This document shows positions 35,193 through 43,942 of a stretch of 53,528 bases of DNA, piece after piece. Source of the stretch: an uncultured Clostridia bacterium. GTDB lineage: Bacteria > Bacillota > DTU014. Positions within the stretch are counted from its first letter, which is position 1. Every line of letters starts with the position of its first letter. Where the stretch lies: contig FIZI01000018.1 in the NCBI GenBank assembly GCA_900016865.1, positions 1 through 53,528 on the forward strand, in the 5' to 3' direction. The notes beneath the pieces were generated by a model. It had not been told where the DNA came from, searched no databases, and saw nothing but the letters and a program-made list of their open reading frames with translations. Made by a program: the position numbers and the translations under genes.

Positions 35193-36248
35193 GTGAAGTA
35201 CTCACCCGATTACCGCAACATAGCTGGTGCAGCTACGAATAAGAGAACTCCGGTCATTCCACTCTATGAGCACATTATCTCTGCCAAGATCTTGTCGGAG
35301 ATCGAAGGCAGGGACATATTTGAGGCCGGATTTGACGGCAGTGAGGCTCGAAAAGAAACGTATAGGCGCTACATCGATGCAATCGTCAAACTCGGCTACG
35401 ATGCGCCGCCTTATGAGTTCTGCCTCACTTCTGTGTTGGAAGGCGCCGGAGCGTTGAACCGCTCGGAAGGCAAACAAGGATGCATAAGGGACATGGACGA
35501 TTTCCGCAGTTATCCGTGGGACGGGATTCTTGACGCATACGTCAGTACGTTCCGTCCGATGTTGGAAGACTTGAGCGAGGTCGTCAGTCAAATGGGAGTC
35601 AAGCTGATCGGTGGAGTCGGCAATGGCCTATTTGAGGCTGTGCAGGACCTTGTAGGATATGAGAACCTATGCCTCATTTCATACGACGATCCGGAGCTCT
35701 ATGCGATGCTGTTTGAGACTCTCGGTGACATCTGGTATAGGATTTGGGGTTGGATGCTTGAGAACTACGGGCACCTTTGGGCGGTTTGCCGCTTTGGCGA
35801 TGATTTGGGATTTAAGTCTTCCACTCTCCTTCCTCCAAGCGACATAACGAAGCACCTGATCCCTCAGTACAAACGAGTAATCTCATTGATACACTCCCAC
35901 GGAAAGCCGTTTCTTCTTCACTCGTGCGGAAACACATTTGCAGTCATGGATGACCTGATTGACGAAGCCGGAATAGATGCAAAGCACTCAAATGAAGACG
36001 CAATTGCCCCCTTTGACGAATGGATTAGGAGGTACAAGGACAGGATCGCCTTGTTTGGCGGGGTCGACGTGGACTTCCTCTGCACCAGCGATGAGGATGA
36101 CATAAGAGCATATGTCAAGGACCTGTATGACAGAGTGAATGACTTGCCGGGCATTGCACTTGGTTCCGGCAACTCGATTCCTGACTATATGCCCACCGAA
36201 AACTACCTTGCCATGGTAGAGACGATCCGGGAGGCTAGAGACCAATAG
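35193..36248 (+). CDS. UroD-family protein, putative corrinoid methyltransferase (2)
   Basis: This protein has 351 residues from a GTG, with GGGAGG 10 bases upstream. It is the most MtaA/CmuA-like of the three relatives. LLHSCGN supplies the His-x-Cys zinc ligands, followed by KHSNEDAIAPFDEW and ALFGGVDVDFL. In the MtaA group a third ligand Cys lies in a 'GTGCxxP' motif. Here the matching place reads GSGNSIPDYMPTENY, with Asn for Cys, so zinc chemistry may differ. Methyl transfer to or from a corrinoid is inferred from the family. Confidence 0.85.
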   Translation: MKYSPDYRNIAGAATNKRTPVIPLYEHIISAKILSEIEGRDIFEAGFDGSEARKETYRRYIDAIVKLGYDAPPYEFCLTSVLEGAGALNRSEGKQGCIRDMDDFRSYPWDGILDAYVSTFRPMLEDLSEVVSQMGVKLIGGVGNGLFEAVQDLVGYENLCLISYDDPELYAMLFETLGDIWYRIWGWMLENYGHLWAVCRFGDDLGFKSSTLLPPSDITKHLIPQYKRVISLIHSHGKPFLLHSCGNTFAVMDDLIDEAGIDAKHSNEDAIAPFDEWIRRYKDRIALFGGVDVDFLCTSDEDDIRAYVKDLYDRVNDLPGIALGSGNSIPDYMPTENYLAMVETIREARDQ

Positions 36249-36361
36249 AGGGCAGAAGCGGCGGGTGTCCAGGGCCAAATAGGGGTTCAGCTGCAAGACG
36301 ACAGCAGAGGATGAGGTCATCATGTCAGAATCATCTCACATTTCCCAAGTCAGTAGGGCAA

Positions 36362-36658
36362 GTGACGGTCTCAGTGGATGTAGGGAACACCGGAGGTATG
36401 GACGGAGACGAAGTGGTCCAGTTGTATGTCAGAGACCTGTACGCGAGTACGGCTTGACCTCTGAAGGAGCTAAAGGGATTCACACGTGTTCACTTGGCCA
36501 GAGGTGAGAAGAAGACGATAATTATGACTCTCTCTAGGCGCGAACTTGGGATGTGCGATAGGGATATGCAGTTTGCAGTGGCGCCTGGAGATTTTGAGAT
36601 CATGGTGGGCGCGTCGTCTGATGATATTCGGTTGACGGGGATTTTGACAGTCAAGTAG
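36362..36658 (+). pseudogene. Decayed C-terminus of a GH3 beta-glycosidase (FnIII-like domain)
   Basis: The reading frame encodes the GH3 fibronectin-III-like tail: VTVSVDVGNTGGMDGDEVVQLYVRD..., then PLKELKGFTRVHLARGEKKT and FEIMVGASSDDIRL, ending at a TAG at 36656. A TGA at 36455-36457 interrupts it at the place where relatives have Arg before PLKELKG. A single CGA-to-TGA change explains it, since the frame is unchanged on both sides. The catalytic GH3 domains are absent upstream, where the UroD gene ends about 110 bases earlier. This is a remnant, perhaps of a beta-xylosidase or beta-glucosidase. Confidence 0.88.
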
Positions 36659-36933
36659 ACCTTGCGTTAGCAGCTATAGGGTCACGGTAATCGGCCGACT
36701 CACGCAAGATCTAGAGGCTAATCCTAGGGAGTTCATTCTTTAGGGTAGTCTCTTTTGTTTAGGTTCAATCAGTGTGTTATGGAGTTTGGGACCAGCCACC
36801 GATAGGATACTGATGGGTTGCCGTAGAAGTATTCGCTGTTGCCGCTTACCAATCTGCGCACGCGGTGTCTTCGAGGCTGTGTTGACCCCTGCACCCTCAG
36901 TGAGCTGGCGGCATTAGACAGGGGGGGAGAGCT

Positions 36934-37461
36934 ATGGCGTTCATGGTTATATTTGGCTTTGTGCTTGCTATCGCTATCCTCTTGGTCAATTGGCGGACCA
37001 TACGCCGGACGTATTTTGGCCCTGAGGGACCGCGAAACCTATTGGCGCTGTTCTTTGCATTGGTCAGTGCTCTGGCTGCCGTAGTGACTGTATTCGTGCT
37101 CCGGGAGTTGTACCTTCCGAAGACAGATGAGATCCCTCATTGGTGGAGGTCTATTCAGGGGCTTGATGCGTTTTTCATCACCCTTTTGCTTGTCATGTGC
37201 GGGATACTGTTCTTCAACCTGAAGTCGTGGTATAGGCGTAATCCTGTACGCAGGTTTGCGTTCGTCATGTCCTTGCTGGCTTCCATAAGCGGTGCAGGCG
37301 GGCTTGCACGCGCTCTCAGCCTCGAGAGTAGCTCCGACTTGATCCGGCGGTGGAGAGCGCTCTTGATTGCAGGTGTGGCTGCACTGGTGCTCTGCATCGT
37401 GAGAAATCGCAAGAGCCTGCTTGGTGATCTGCGCGAGCTACTGCGGTCTGAGGACTACTAG
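36934..37461 (+). CDS. Small integral membrane protein of unknown function
   Basis: This protein of 175 residues has four hydrophobic segments (FMVIFGFVLAIAILLV, LLALFFALVSALAAVVTVFVL, FFITLLLVMCGILFF, LLIAGVAALVLCIV) and a basic cytoplasmic tail. A G-rich ribosome binding site (GGGGGGGAGAG) lies 4-14 bases before the ATG. I do not recognise the family. The 275 bases upstream, after the GH3 remnant, contain only a long-range CTTGCGT/ACGCAAG pairing (36661-36708) and no gene. Confidence 0.7.
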   Translation: MAFMVIFGFVLAIAILLVNWRTIRRTYFGPEGPRNLLALFFALVSALAAVVTVFVLRELYLPKTDEIPHWWRSIQGLDAFFITLLLVMCGILFFNLKSWYRRNPVRRFAFVMSLLASISGAGGLARALSLESSSDLIRRWRALLIAGVAALVLCIVRNRKSLLGDLRELLRSEDY

Positions 37462-37690
37462 GCGTGCCGAGTCTGCATTTATCGGTGAACTGCCTTTGAC
37501 TAGCCCGACTTGCGGCGTGCAATTCCATGCCGACTCCTGCTGAAGCTTTCTAAAAACCGTCCTTACGCAATCATCCCAATGGCTGCCGCATCCCCGTCTA
37601 GAGGATATCAATCGGCAGTGGAGAATCTACGCTACTGAGCTGGAGACCAATCCGAATAACCTCGTTAGGTCGATCATCAGGAGGGACGGT

Positions 37691-38515
37691 ATGCTGTCCA
37701 ACCAATCAGTCTTAGTGGCCTTTGCTCTCACACTTGTTGCAGGACTGTCTACAGGTGTTGGCAGTTTGATTGCGCTCTACGCCAAGTCGACCAACACTCG
37801 CTTGTTGACCGTCGCACTTGGTTTCTCCGGAGGAGTGATGGTGTATGTGTCTCTCGTAGACATGTTCATCACCTCGAGAGACCTCCTAATCGAGCAGCTT
37901 GGCAATAGGCCCGGTTACGGAGTTGCTGTAGCCTCACTGTTTTTGGGTATGCTGATTGCTGCTCTGATTGACAGGCTTGTCCCTGAAGCCGAGAACCCCC
38001 ACAGTGTCCGCAAGGTCGAGGACATGGATGACTGTGCAGAGATCCAGGAAGCCAATAGGACGGATAAGCTCCTCAGAACGGGTTTCCTATCGGCTCTTGC
38101 TATCGCCGTGCACAACTTCCCCGAAGGCATCGCGACATTTGTCGCATCGGTCAAGGACGTTAATCTGGGGATCGCGATAACGATCGCAGTCGCAATCCAC
38201 AACATACCTGAGGGCCTGGCTGTCGCTGTCCCCGTATACTACGCTACCAATGACAGGCGAAAGGCCTTCTGCTACTCGTTCTTGTCAGGACTCGCCGAGC
38301 CCCTAGGAGCCCTCGTCGGGTTCCTGGTCTTAATGCCGGTGCTCAATGATATTGCCTTTGGGGTCATATTTGCAGCTGTAGCAGGAATCATGCTGTTTAT
38401 CTCATTTGACGAACTCATCCCGACTGCCCGGGAATTCGGCGAAAACCACTTGGCGACATACGGGCTCATAGCGGGAATGGCAGTCATGGCAGTCAGTCTG
38501 GTCCTGTTGGGATGA
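37691..38515 (+). CDS. zupT: ZIP-family metal transporter (ZupT-like)
   Basis: The protein has 274 residues and eight predicted helices. The two metal-site motifs, HNFPEG and HNIPEG, lie in helices IV and V with the expected spacing. An acidic loop (VEDMDDCAEIQEAN) sits between helices III and IV. Family function is uptake of zinc and other divalent cations into the cytoplasm. AGGAGGGACGGT precedes the ATG. It stands alone, and no zinc-regulator box was identified. Confidence 0.93.
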   Translation: MLSNQSVLVAFALTLVAGLSTGVGSLIALYAKSTNTRLLTVALGFSGGVMVYVSLVDMFITSRDLLIEQLGNRPGYGVAVASLFLGMLIAALIDRLVPEAENPHSVRKVEDMDDCAEIQEANRTDKLLRTGFLSALAIAVHNFPEGIATFVASVKDVNLGIAITIAVAIHNIPEGLAVAVPVYYATNDRRKAFCYSFLSGLAEPLGALVGFLVLMPVLNDIAFGVIFAAVAGIMLFISFDELIPTAREFGENHLATYGLIAGMAVMAVSLVLLG

Positions 38516-38618
38516 TGCCAAACACTAGGGCGTGAAAGGCCTGAGGCTTTGGTTAGCTTAATGCGCAGGCTTCAGCAAAACAAGGATTCATTCCTGAGTA
38601 GGAGGGGGGCAAGAGATC

Positions 38619-39734
38619 TTGCTAGATCTGGATGTCGAGCAGTTCTGGAAAGAAGACAAGCTGGCACATGAGGACAACTGCTTCAGTGAGAGAGCTCCGC
38701 AGGTCGCACTTGGAATCAGGATGAGTGATGAATGTGTTTTTGCGGAGCTAGGCGAAGAGGGCAATCCTTGGGGCTACACTCCCCGTGAACGCAGGATCGA
38801 GCTCAACAAACGGTACAACGACAAAGCCGAGAAGATCGTTGGCCGTAGACTGCTTAGAGAGGAGTTTCCAGAGCCGGAGGAGATTCACCCTCCAATAAGA
38901 GGCATAGGTGAAGTGTTTGGCGGGCGATACGTCTTCGATGGCAACACGGAATGGCTGAAGGGTTCGTGCAGCACTCCCGATGAGCTCGAGAAGGTGCTTG
39001 ACAGAGTTGAGAAGATGGACCTTAGGGAGTTCATCCTGCCGCCCAATTGGGAGAGCGAGAAGAAGCGGATATACGAGGAGTACGGCCGCAAACCGCCTCT
39101 GTGGAGACATGTCAGAGGCCCTGTCACACTTGCAATGTCGATCTACGGCGTTGAAAACCTGATCTTTTTGATGGTTGACAATCCTGATCTTGCTCAGAGG
39201 TTCAGCCGAGTGATCGGCGACGTTATCTGTGGTATAGCCGAGATCATGGACCAAGAGGCCGGATATGCTCCTGGAGAAGCCCCTCCGGGGTTTAGTTTCG
39301 CAGATGACAACTGTGCCTTGCTCACTCCTGAGATGTATGAGTTCTTTGCATACCCGATCCTCAAGCGTGTCTTCGAACGATGGAGTCCCAATCCGGGTGA
39401 CTCCCGATATCAGCACTCAGACTCCGATATGGCGCACCTCTTGCCAATACTCGGAAAGCTCAACCTCACTGGCTGCAACTTCGGCCCCACTGTACTGGTT
39501 GATGAGATTAGGAAGTATATGCCCAGGACTCGAATTGATGGCTGCCTGTGTCCTCTCGCCTTTATGAGAAACGACGAGGAGGAGATCATCCGGCAGGTCA
39601 AGCGCGACTGCGAAATGGCGAGGGAGCACGGTAGAGGGCTCAACCTCAGCACTGCGGGATCAATAAACAACGGATCGCTACTTACCAGTATGAGACTTGT
39701 CATGGCGGTCATCCAAAACTACGGCAGATATTAG
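38619..39734 (+). CDS. UroD-family protein, putative methyltransferase (3)
   Basis: GGAGGGGGG (38601-38609) precedes a TTG start, giving 371 residues. The fold pattern is UroD-like (RHVRGPVTLAMSIYGVENLIFLMVDNPDLAQRFSRVI, then FSFADDNCALLTPEMYEFFAYPILKRVF). The usual HSCGN zinc motif is replaced by QHSDSDMAHLLPIL, and the end reads LNLSTAGSINNGS. The metal site is therefore altered relative to copy 2, and the substrate could be quite different. It lies 12 bases before the esterase-like gene, probably in one operon. Confidence 0.78.
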   Translation: MLDLDVEQFWKEDKLAHEDNCFSERAPQVALGIRMSDECVFAELGEEGNPWGYTPRERRIELNKRYNDKAEKIVGRRLLREEFPEPEEIHPPIRGIGEVFGGRYVFDGNTEWLKGSCSTPDELEKVLDRVEKMDLREFILPPNWESEKKRIYEEYGRKPPLWRHVRGPVTLAMSIYGVENLIFLMVDNPDLAQRFSRVIGDVICGIAEIMDQEAGYAPGEAPPGFSFADDNCALLTPEMYEFFAYPILKRVFERWSPNPGDSRYQHSDSDMAHLLPILGKLNLTGCNFGPTVLVDEIRKYMPRTRIDGCLCPLAFMRNDEEEIIRQVKRDCEMAREHGRGLNLSTAGSINNGSLLTSMRLVMAVIQNYGRY

Positions 39735-39746
39735 GAGAGGATTTTT

Positions 39747-40883
39747 GTGAAACCGGTCATTGGGGAGTATCACCCACTGGCGCAGTGGGCCATGAGCGAA
39801 TGCCCCTACTCGCTTTCGTATCTTGCGCACGAGTGGCCTGATGTAGACACTTGGAGGAGTACGGCGCGTTCCAAGGTGCTGGAGCTGCTGTCGTATCAGC
39901 CTCCTGAAACCCCTCTCAACCCCAGAGTCGAGCGCAAGGAGGAGAGGGATGGGGTTGTAGTTGAGCTGATCAGCTACGAGCAGCCTTTTGGCCCGCGCAC
40001 CGAAGGATATTTGCTATACCCAGCGAAGCGGAGCGGCCGTCTACCGGGTGTCGTGGCTCTGCATGACCACGGCGGATTCAAGTACTACGGGAAAGAGAAG
40101 ATTGTCGCACTCGATCACGAGCCCGAGATACTGCGTAAGTTCAAGAAAGAATCGTATGAAGGCAGATCGTGGGCAAACGAACTTGCAGCTCGAGGCTATG
40201 TCGTGTTTGTTCCCGACCTCTTTTTGTGGGGATCGAGGAAGATGGCGGTCGAGAGCTTCCCGGACGCCTTTGTCCACAAAATGAGCAAGCTGGAGCAGGA
40301 CAGCGACGAGTATATCAAAGCCTACAATGGCATGGCAGGCCAGTATGAGACGTTGATCGCCAAGACGCTTTTCTTGGCGGGAACGACTTGGCCGGGGATA
40401 GCGCTGTACGATGACAGGAGGGCAATCGACTACCTTGTCAGCAGAGACGAGGTTGATCCCGAGCGCATAGGCTGCGGTGGCTTGTCCGGAGGTGGCTTGC
40501 GCACGATTCTGCTCTCAGCGCTCGACGATCGCATCAAGTGCGCAGTGTGCGTAGGATTCATGTCCACTTTTCGCGAGGTGGTCGCGAACAAGGTGACCTA
40601 CCACACGTGGATGATGCACATCCCGCACTTGCCGAGGTACCTCGATATGCCAGATCTCGCGTCTCTGCACGCGCCGCTGCCATTCATGTGCCAGTATGAT
40701 GAGGATGATCCTCTGTGGACGCTGGAAGGCCAGAGACAAGCAGACGAGAAGCTCAGTGCGGTGTATGCAAAGATGGGCAGTGCCGACTCATACGCGGGCA
40801 GGTTCTATCCTGGCCCACACAAGTTCGACATCGCTATGCAAGAGGACGCGTTTGACTGGTTTGACAAGTGGCTGGCAAACTAG
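39747..40883 (+). CDS. Alpha/beta-hydrolase related to acetyl xylan esterases (Abhydrolase_7-like)
   Basis: This 378-residue protein has no signal peptide and starts at a GTG with AGGAGAGG close upstream. It has the long N-terminal extension (STARSKVLELLSYQPPETPLNPRVE) typical of this group, then VALHDHGGFKYYGKEK, GYVVFVPDLFLWGSRK, the nucleophile elbow GGLSGGGLRTILLS, the acid in CQYDEDDPLW and the His in PGPHKFD. Relatives include acetyl-xylan- and dienelactone-type hydrolases. Deacetylation of imported hemicellulose fragments is plausible but unproven. Confidence 0.8.
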   Translation: MKPVIGEYHPLAQWAMSECPYSLSYLAHEWPDVDTWRSTARSKVLELLSYQPPETPLNPRVERKEERDGVVVELISYEQPFGPRTEGYLLYPAKRSGRLPGVVALHDHGGFKYYGKEKIVALDHEPEILRKFKKESYEGRSWANELAARGYVVFVPDLFLWGSRKMAVESFPDAFVHKMSKLEQDSDEYIKAYNGMAGQYETLIAKTLFLAGTTWPGIALYDDRRAIDYLVSRDEVDPERIGCGGLSGGGLRTILLSALDDRIKCAVCVGFMSTFREVVANKVTYHTWMMHIPHLPRYLDMPDLASLHAPLPFMCQYDEDDPLWTLEGQRQADEKLSAVYAKMGSADSYAGRFYPGPHKFDIAMQEDAFDWFDKWLAN

Positions 40884-40891
40884 GCATTCGT

Positions 40892-42229
40892 CTATCCGCG
40901 CTTGAGCAGATCTTTCAGCCTGTTGAGAGGGAACGGCGGTGAGGACAGGGGCCTCACAGCGAGAGACAGTAGCAGGATCTCGTTGTCGTCGGCAGCGATG
41001 CGGTTGGAACTAAGCGCCCCGCACTCCTTGCAGCGATGGATGAGTGCCCATTCACCGCCGTGCCTGACCCACACTGCTATGGGTTCCATAAGCCCCCCGC
41101 AGTGCGCTGACCTATCGCCCGGCCTGTTGTCGAGATGCAGACTGTATAGGCAATTGGGGCAGTGGTTTCTATGGTGTGTACCTGCGTTCTCTGTGCCGAC
41201 GTGCTCTCCACAGTTGGCACACCTAAAGGGGCCCTCTGCATCGATTGTACTCGTAGTCAAGCTGCTCTTTTGGCCGCGTTTGCAGACGGCACTCTTGTCG
41301 TTTTTGGGGTTGTCTTCGCCCAGCAGCTGTAGGTAGCTTTCGTAACGGCTCCTGCGTATAGACTTGTCGTGCACAGCACGCTTTACAGCACAGTTGAGCT
41401 CACTGGTGTGGGTGCAGTCTCTGCGTTCGCATCCCGAAGCGCAGACGCGGAACTCAGGGAAATGCTCTTGGAGCTCTTGCGCGGTCATCCTTCTGATCCC
41501 GAAGTCTCTCAATCCAGAGGTGTCAATGACCTCTATTCCAGGCTTGGGTTGAAGCAGTATGGCTTGCATAGTAGCGGACCTGCCTCTTGCTCTGCCCTTT
41601 TGCGGCTGAGCGGCACTAAGCTCGGCATCGCGAAAGAGGGCGTCTATAAGCGACGTCTTGCCGACGCCCTTTTGCCCGATGAGGACTGACCTCTTGCCCT
41701 GCAGCATTTGTGCGAGCCTGTCTATACCTCGCCCGGTAACAACAGAGCAGACAACAACTTCCACGCCCATTTCGTTGTAAGCCAGAAGGCATGAGAGTTC
41801 TGGTGAGTTCTCTTCGTTCCTCAGCAGGTCGATCTTGTTGACGCATATGAGAGGCGTGACTCCGCTAATCCTCGATGCGACAAGAAACCTGTCGACAAGA
41901 CTTATCCTAAGTGAAGGCTCTGTTATGGTGACTACCAGCACTGCCAGGTCTATGTTCGCTGCAATGACCTGCTCCAGATCAGGACGTCTGGGATCAGCCT
42001 TTGAAAGAGATGTTCGCCTCGGGAGGACGCTCTCTAGCAGGTAGAGACCGCCGCTAGGGTGCATCAGCGTGACCTCGTCTCCGACAGCCAGTTCCGGCTC
42101 ACCTGCCGACCTGCTAGCGTTTTGGGCAATACAATCTACTACCTGGCCATCGACCCGGACTTTGCAGCCCCCGCGGACGACCATGGTGACAAGTCCTGTG
42201 GAAGCACGATTGCCTTGCCCTTCGGTCAC
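40892..42229 (-). CDS. rsgA: RsgA ribosome-assembly GTPase fused to an RNHCP zinc domain
   Basis: The 445-residue protein starts at a GTG with GAGG 8 bases upstream. Residues 15-70 are the OB-fold. Residues 90-260 are the circularly permuted GTPase, with NKID at 131-134, P-loop GQKGVGKTS at 185-193 and G3 DTSG at 236-239. The zinc segment with Cys263, Cys267, Cys272, His274 and Cys280 follows. Normal RsgA ends near residue 300. Here a linker leads to an RNHCP domain (about 334-425) with CANC, HHRNHCPNC, PGDRSAHCGGLMEPIAV and HRCKECG. The switch motif usually GRHTT reads GRSAT. RsgA acts late in 30S subunit maturation. The RNHCP domain may give extra RNA or protein contact. Confidence 0.92.
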   Translation of the reverse strand: MTEGQGNRASTGLVTMVVRGGCKVRVDGQVVDCIAQNASRSAGEPELAVGDEVTLMHPSGGLYLLESVLPRRTSLSKADPRRPDLEQVIAANIDLAVLVVTITEPSLRISLVDRFLVASRISGVTPLICVNKIDLLRNEENSPELSCLLAYNEMGVEVVVCSVVTGRGIDRLAQMLQGKRSVLIGQKGVGKTSLIDALFRDAELSAAQPQKGRARGRSATMQAILLQPKPGIEVIDTSGLRDFGIRRMTAQELQEHFPEFRVCASGCERRDCTHTSELNCAVKRAVHDKSIRRSRYESYLQLLGEDNPKNDKSAVCKRGQKSSLTTSTIDAEGPFRCANCGEHVGTENAGTHHRNHCPNCLYSLHLDNRPGDRSAHCGGLMEPIAVWVRHGGEWALIHRCKECGALSSNRIAADDNEILLLSLAVRPLSSPPFPLNRLKDLLKRG

Positions 42230-42294
42230 CAGACCAACCTCACACGCAGTAGCGGTTTAGTATAGACAGGACTGTGTTGCTACTGACTACCGCG

Positions 42295-42324
42295 ATTATA
42301 GCAAGCATGTATCAGAACAGTCAA
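42295..42324 (-). promoter_or_regulatory. Predicted sigma-A promoter of rsgA
   Basis: On the minus strand TTGACT (complement of 42319-42324) and a perfect TATAAT (complement of 42295-42300) are 18 bases apart. The start point near 42288 is 59 bases before the rsgA start codon. Confidence 0.7.
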
Positions 42325-42476
42325 TCGGAGCAGGAGTACATGTTGAGCAGGAGTACGGCCTACATCAAGCGAAGTGAAACAGAAACCTCGGCTACAAGCC
42401 GACTCGTGCTACCCTAGCACCTGAACTGATTCAGCGCGACCCGGGGCTATATAGGGTGCCGGAGGAGTGCGTCAAG

Positions 42477-42505
42477 TTGGAAACAGCGATTTTGGTAGCT
42501 ATTTG
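42477..42505 (+). promoter_or_regulatory. Possible promoter of cheX
   Basis: TTGGAA (42477-42482) and TATTTG (42500-42505) have 17-base spacing, about 108 bases before the cheX start. The same TTGGAA -35 is used in the predicted GH51 promoter. The bases from 42325 to 42476 show nothing further. Confidence 0.35.
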
Positions 42506-42540
42506 GCAGGATTTCGCCTCAGCGCGTAGAACTCTGCCAA
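42503..42540. repeat. Inverted repeat in the cheX upstream region
   Basis: TTGGCAG and CTGCCAA are perfect 7-base arms around a 24-base spacer (GATTTCGCC...AGAACT). The left arm overlaps the possible -10 box, so the element may be a DNA-level operator or, from an upstream start, an RNA hairpin. Confidence 0.45.
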
Positions 42541-42613
42541 GTGTTGGCTTGGGTAGTGTTGGGTATCGAGGTGCTAGACCGTTGTCTCGTCAAACTGGAT
42601 GGAGAGGTGTGCA

Positions 42614-43075
42614 GTGAAGGTAGAGTTTATAAACCCGTTCGCAAACTCAGTCTTATCAGTCCTTGAGAAGGAGGTCCCTGCAGATTGGACTCGCGGACAG
42701 CTGACACTGAGGCCGAGTCCGTTTGAGGGGCACGACATGAACGTCATCATCGGAGTCGCAGGTGATGTCGAGGGCCAGGTAATCCTGACAATGAGTAGCG
42801 CAACAGCAAAGAACATAGTTTCAACGATGATGGGCGAAACTGTGACGGAGCTGGACGAGATCGGTAAGAGCGCGATCGGCGAGCTAGGCAACATGGTTAC
42901 AGGCAACGCGTCGATTGCGCTGGCAGAGAACGGATACAGGTCAGTCTTGACTCCTCCCTCTTTGATCCAGGGCAAAGAACTGATCGTGACTACTGTAGTG
43001 CCGGTATTGAGCATTCCGATGAGAAGCGAGAAAGGCGACATCACCGTCTGCGTAGCTCTACGCGATACCAAGTAG
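42614..43075 (+). CDS. cheX: CheX/CheC-family chemotaxis phosphatase
   Basis: GGAGAGG (42600-42606) places the start at the GTG at 42614 (153 residues; CheX is normally about 155). The signature helix ELDEIGKSAIGELGNMVTGNASIAL contains the conserved Glu and Asn (E..N) that dephosphorylate CheY-P. The flanking strands VIIGVAGDVEGQVILTMS and IPMRSEKGDITVCVAL fit the family. The presence of cheX implies a motile or chemosensory organism. No other chemotaxis gene lies in the window. Confidence 0.9.
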   Translation: MKVEFINPFANSVLSVLEKEVPADWTRGQLTLRPSPFEGHDMNVIIGVAGDVEGQVILTMSSATAKNIVSTMMGETVTELDEIGKSAIGELGNMVTGNASIALAENGYRSVLTPPSLIQGKELIVTTVVPVLSIPMRSEKGDITVCVALRDTK

Positions 43076-43164
43076 ACAGCAGTTGTACGGTTTGTGACCG
43101 GTCAGCGCCAACGCATACATGGCCCGCATTGGCGAATCCTAGTAGGAGGACAAAGGAGCCGCTA

Positions 43165-43887
43165 GTGGGGCCTTTGTCGCGTTTGCCTGCTCCAAGAGTC
43201 GGTTTGTCAATGCCCCGGAGATCGATCGCTCGAGGTCCACAGTGGACAGAGTCCCTGCTGCGGTCGAGACTGTTAGCGGAAACAGCTTTTCTACTTTTCC
43301 AGGCGGCAAGGGTGCAAACCAAGCTGCCTGCGTAGGGATGCTGGGTGGTAACTGCATTTTTCTTGGCAAGGTCGGCGACGATCTGTTTGGAGGCCTCTGT
43401 ACTGACAGGACTAGCCGAGATACGCTCCTGCGAGGACGCAAGAACAGCATGCAGACGGCTGCTTGATGGGGGAGTGAATGCAGCTGTTGTAAAGCTGGGT
43501 GCCAACGGAGTAGTTGTTATGGCTCTTGACAAAGAGCCGGTCCACATACCAGGCCACAAGGTAAGAGCTGTGGACACCACGGCTGCGGGAGACGCTTTTG
43601 GAGCTGCGCTCGCAGTCGGCATAGTAGATGGGCTGGATCCGGTTGAGAGCGCGGTGTTTGCGAATGCCGCTGCCGCTTTGTCAGTTCAGCGGCCCGGAGC
43701 TCAATCGTCGATGCCGTCTAGAGCCGAGGTAGACGCGTTTTTTCAGGGCTTCGCCAGCCTCTTTGATCCGCCTTTAGGCAGGGCGCATAGCATGGCGTAT
43801 CACGGCAGTATCACTAGAGGAGCCAGAAGGCAGTTCGTTCGGGAGACCCGTCAGGCAGTAGGCCGGGCTGTCAGCGCGTCTGACTAG
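43165..43887 (+). pseudogene. Ribokinase/PfkB pseudogene with a large internal deletion
   Basis: A ribosome binding site (AAAGGAG) and GTG are present, but the frame is broken at least twice. A PfkB N-terminus is recognisable (ETVSGNSFSTFPGGKGANQAACVGMLGG, then GKVGDDLFGGL). Just after FGG, near 43395, the sequence jumps to the C-terminal third in another frame (EASVLTGLAEI, KLGANGVVVM, the catalytic DTTAAGDAFGAAL). About 120 residues carrying the lid and middle strands are missing. The start region also needs a small indel to join. The tail after residue SL is unusually long. The gene cannot encode an active kinase as read. Confidence 0.88.
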
Positions 43888-43890
43888 GAG

Positions 43891-43923
43891 TGTTGTTGAC
43901 GTTGAGTGTGTTGTTGACGCTGA
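43891..43923 (+). repeat. 18-bp tandem duplication at the cysK promoter
   Basis: TGTTGTTGACGTTGA (43891-43905) and TGTTGTTGACGCTGA (43909-43923) are near-identical with an 18-base period. Both carry a TTGACG box, and the second is the predicted -35. Confidence 0.7.
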
Positions 43924-43942
43924 CACCAGTGACTGGTATACT
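43914..43942 (+). promoter_or_regulatory. Predicted sigma-A promoter of cysK-Rrf2
   Basis: TTGACG (43914-43919) and TATACT (43937-43942) have 17-base spacing, each 5 of 6 to consensus. The AT-rich leader that follows (43950-43985) repeats TATACT at 43978-43983 and could contain a binding site for the Rrf2-type regulator encoded downstream. The start codon is 120 bases on. Confidence 0.7.
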
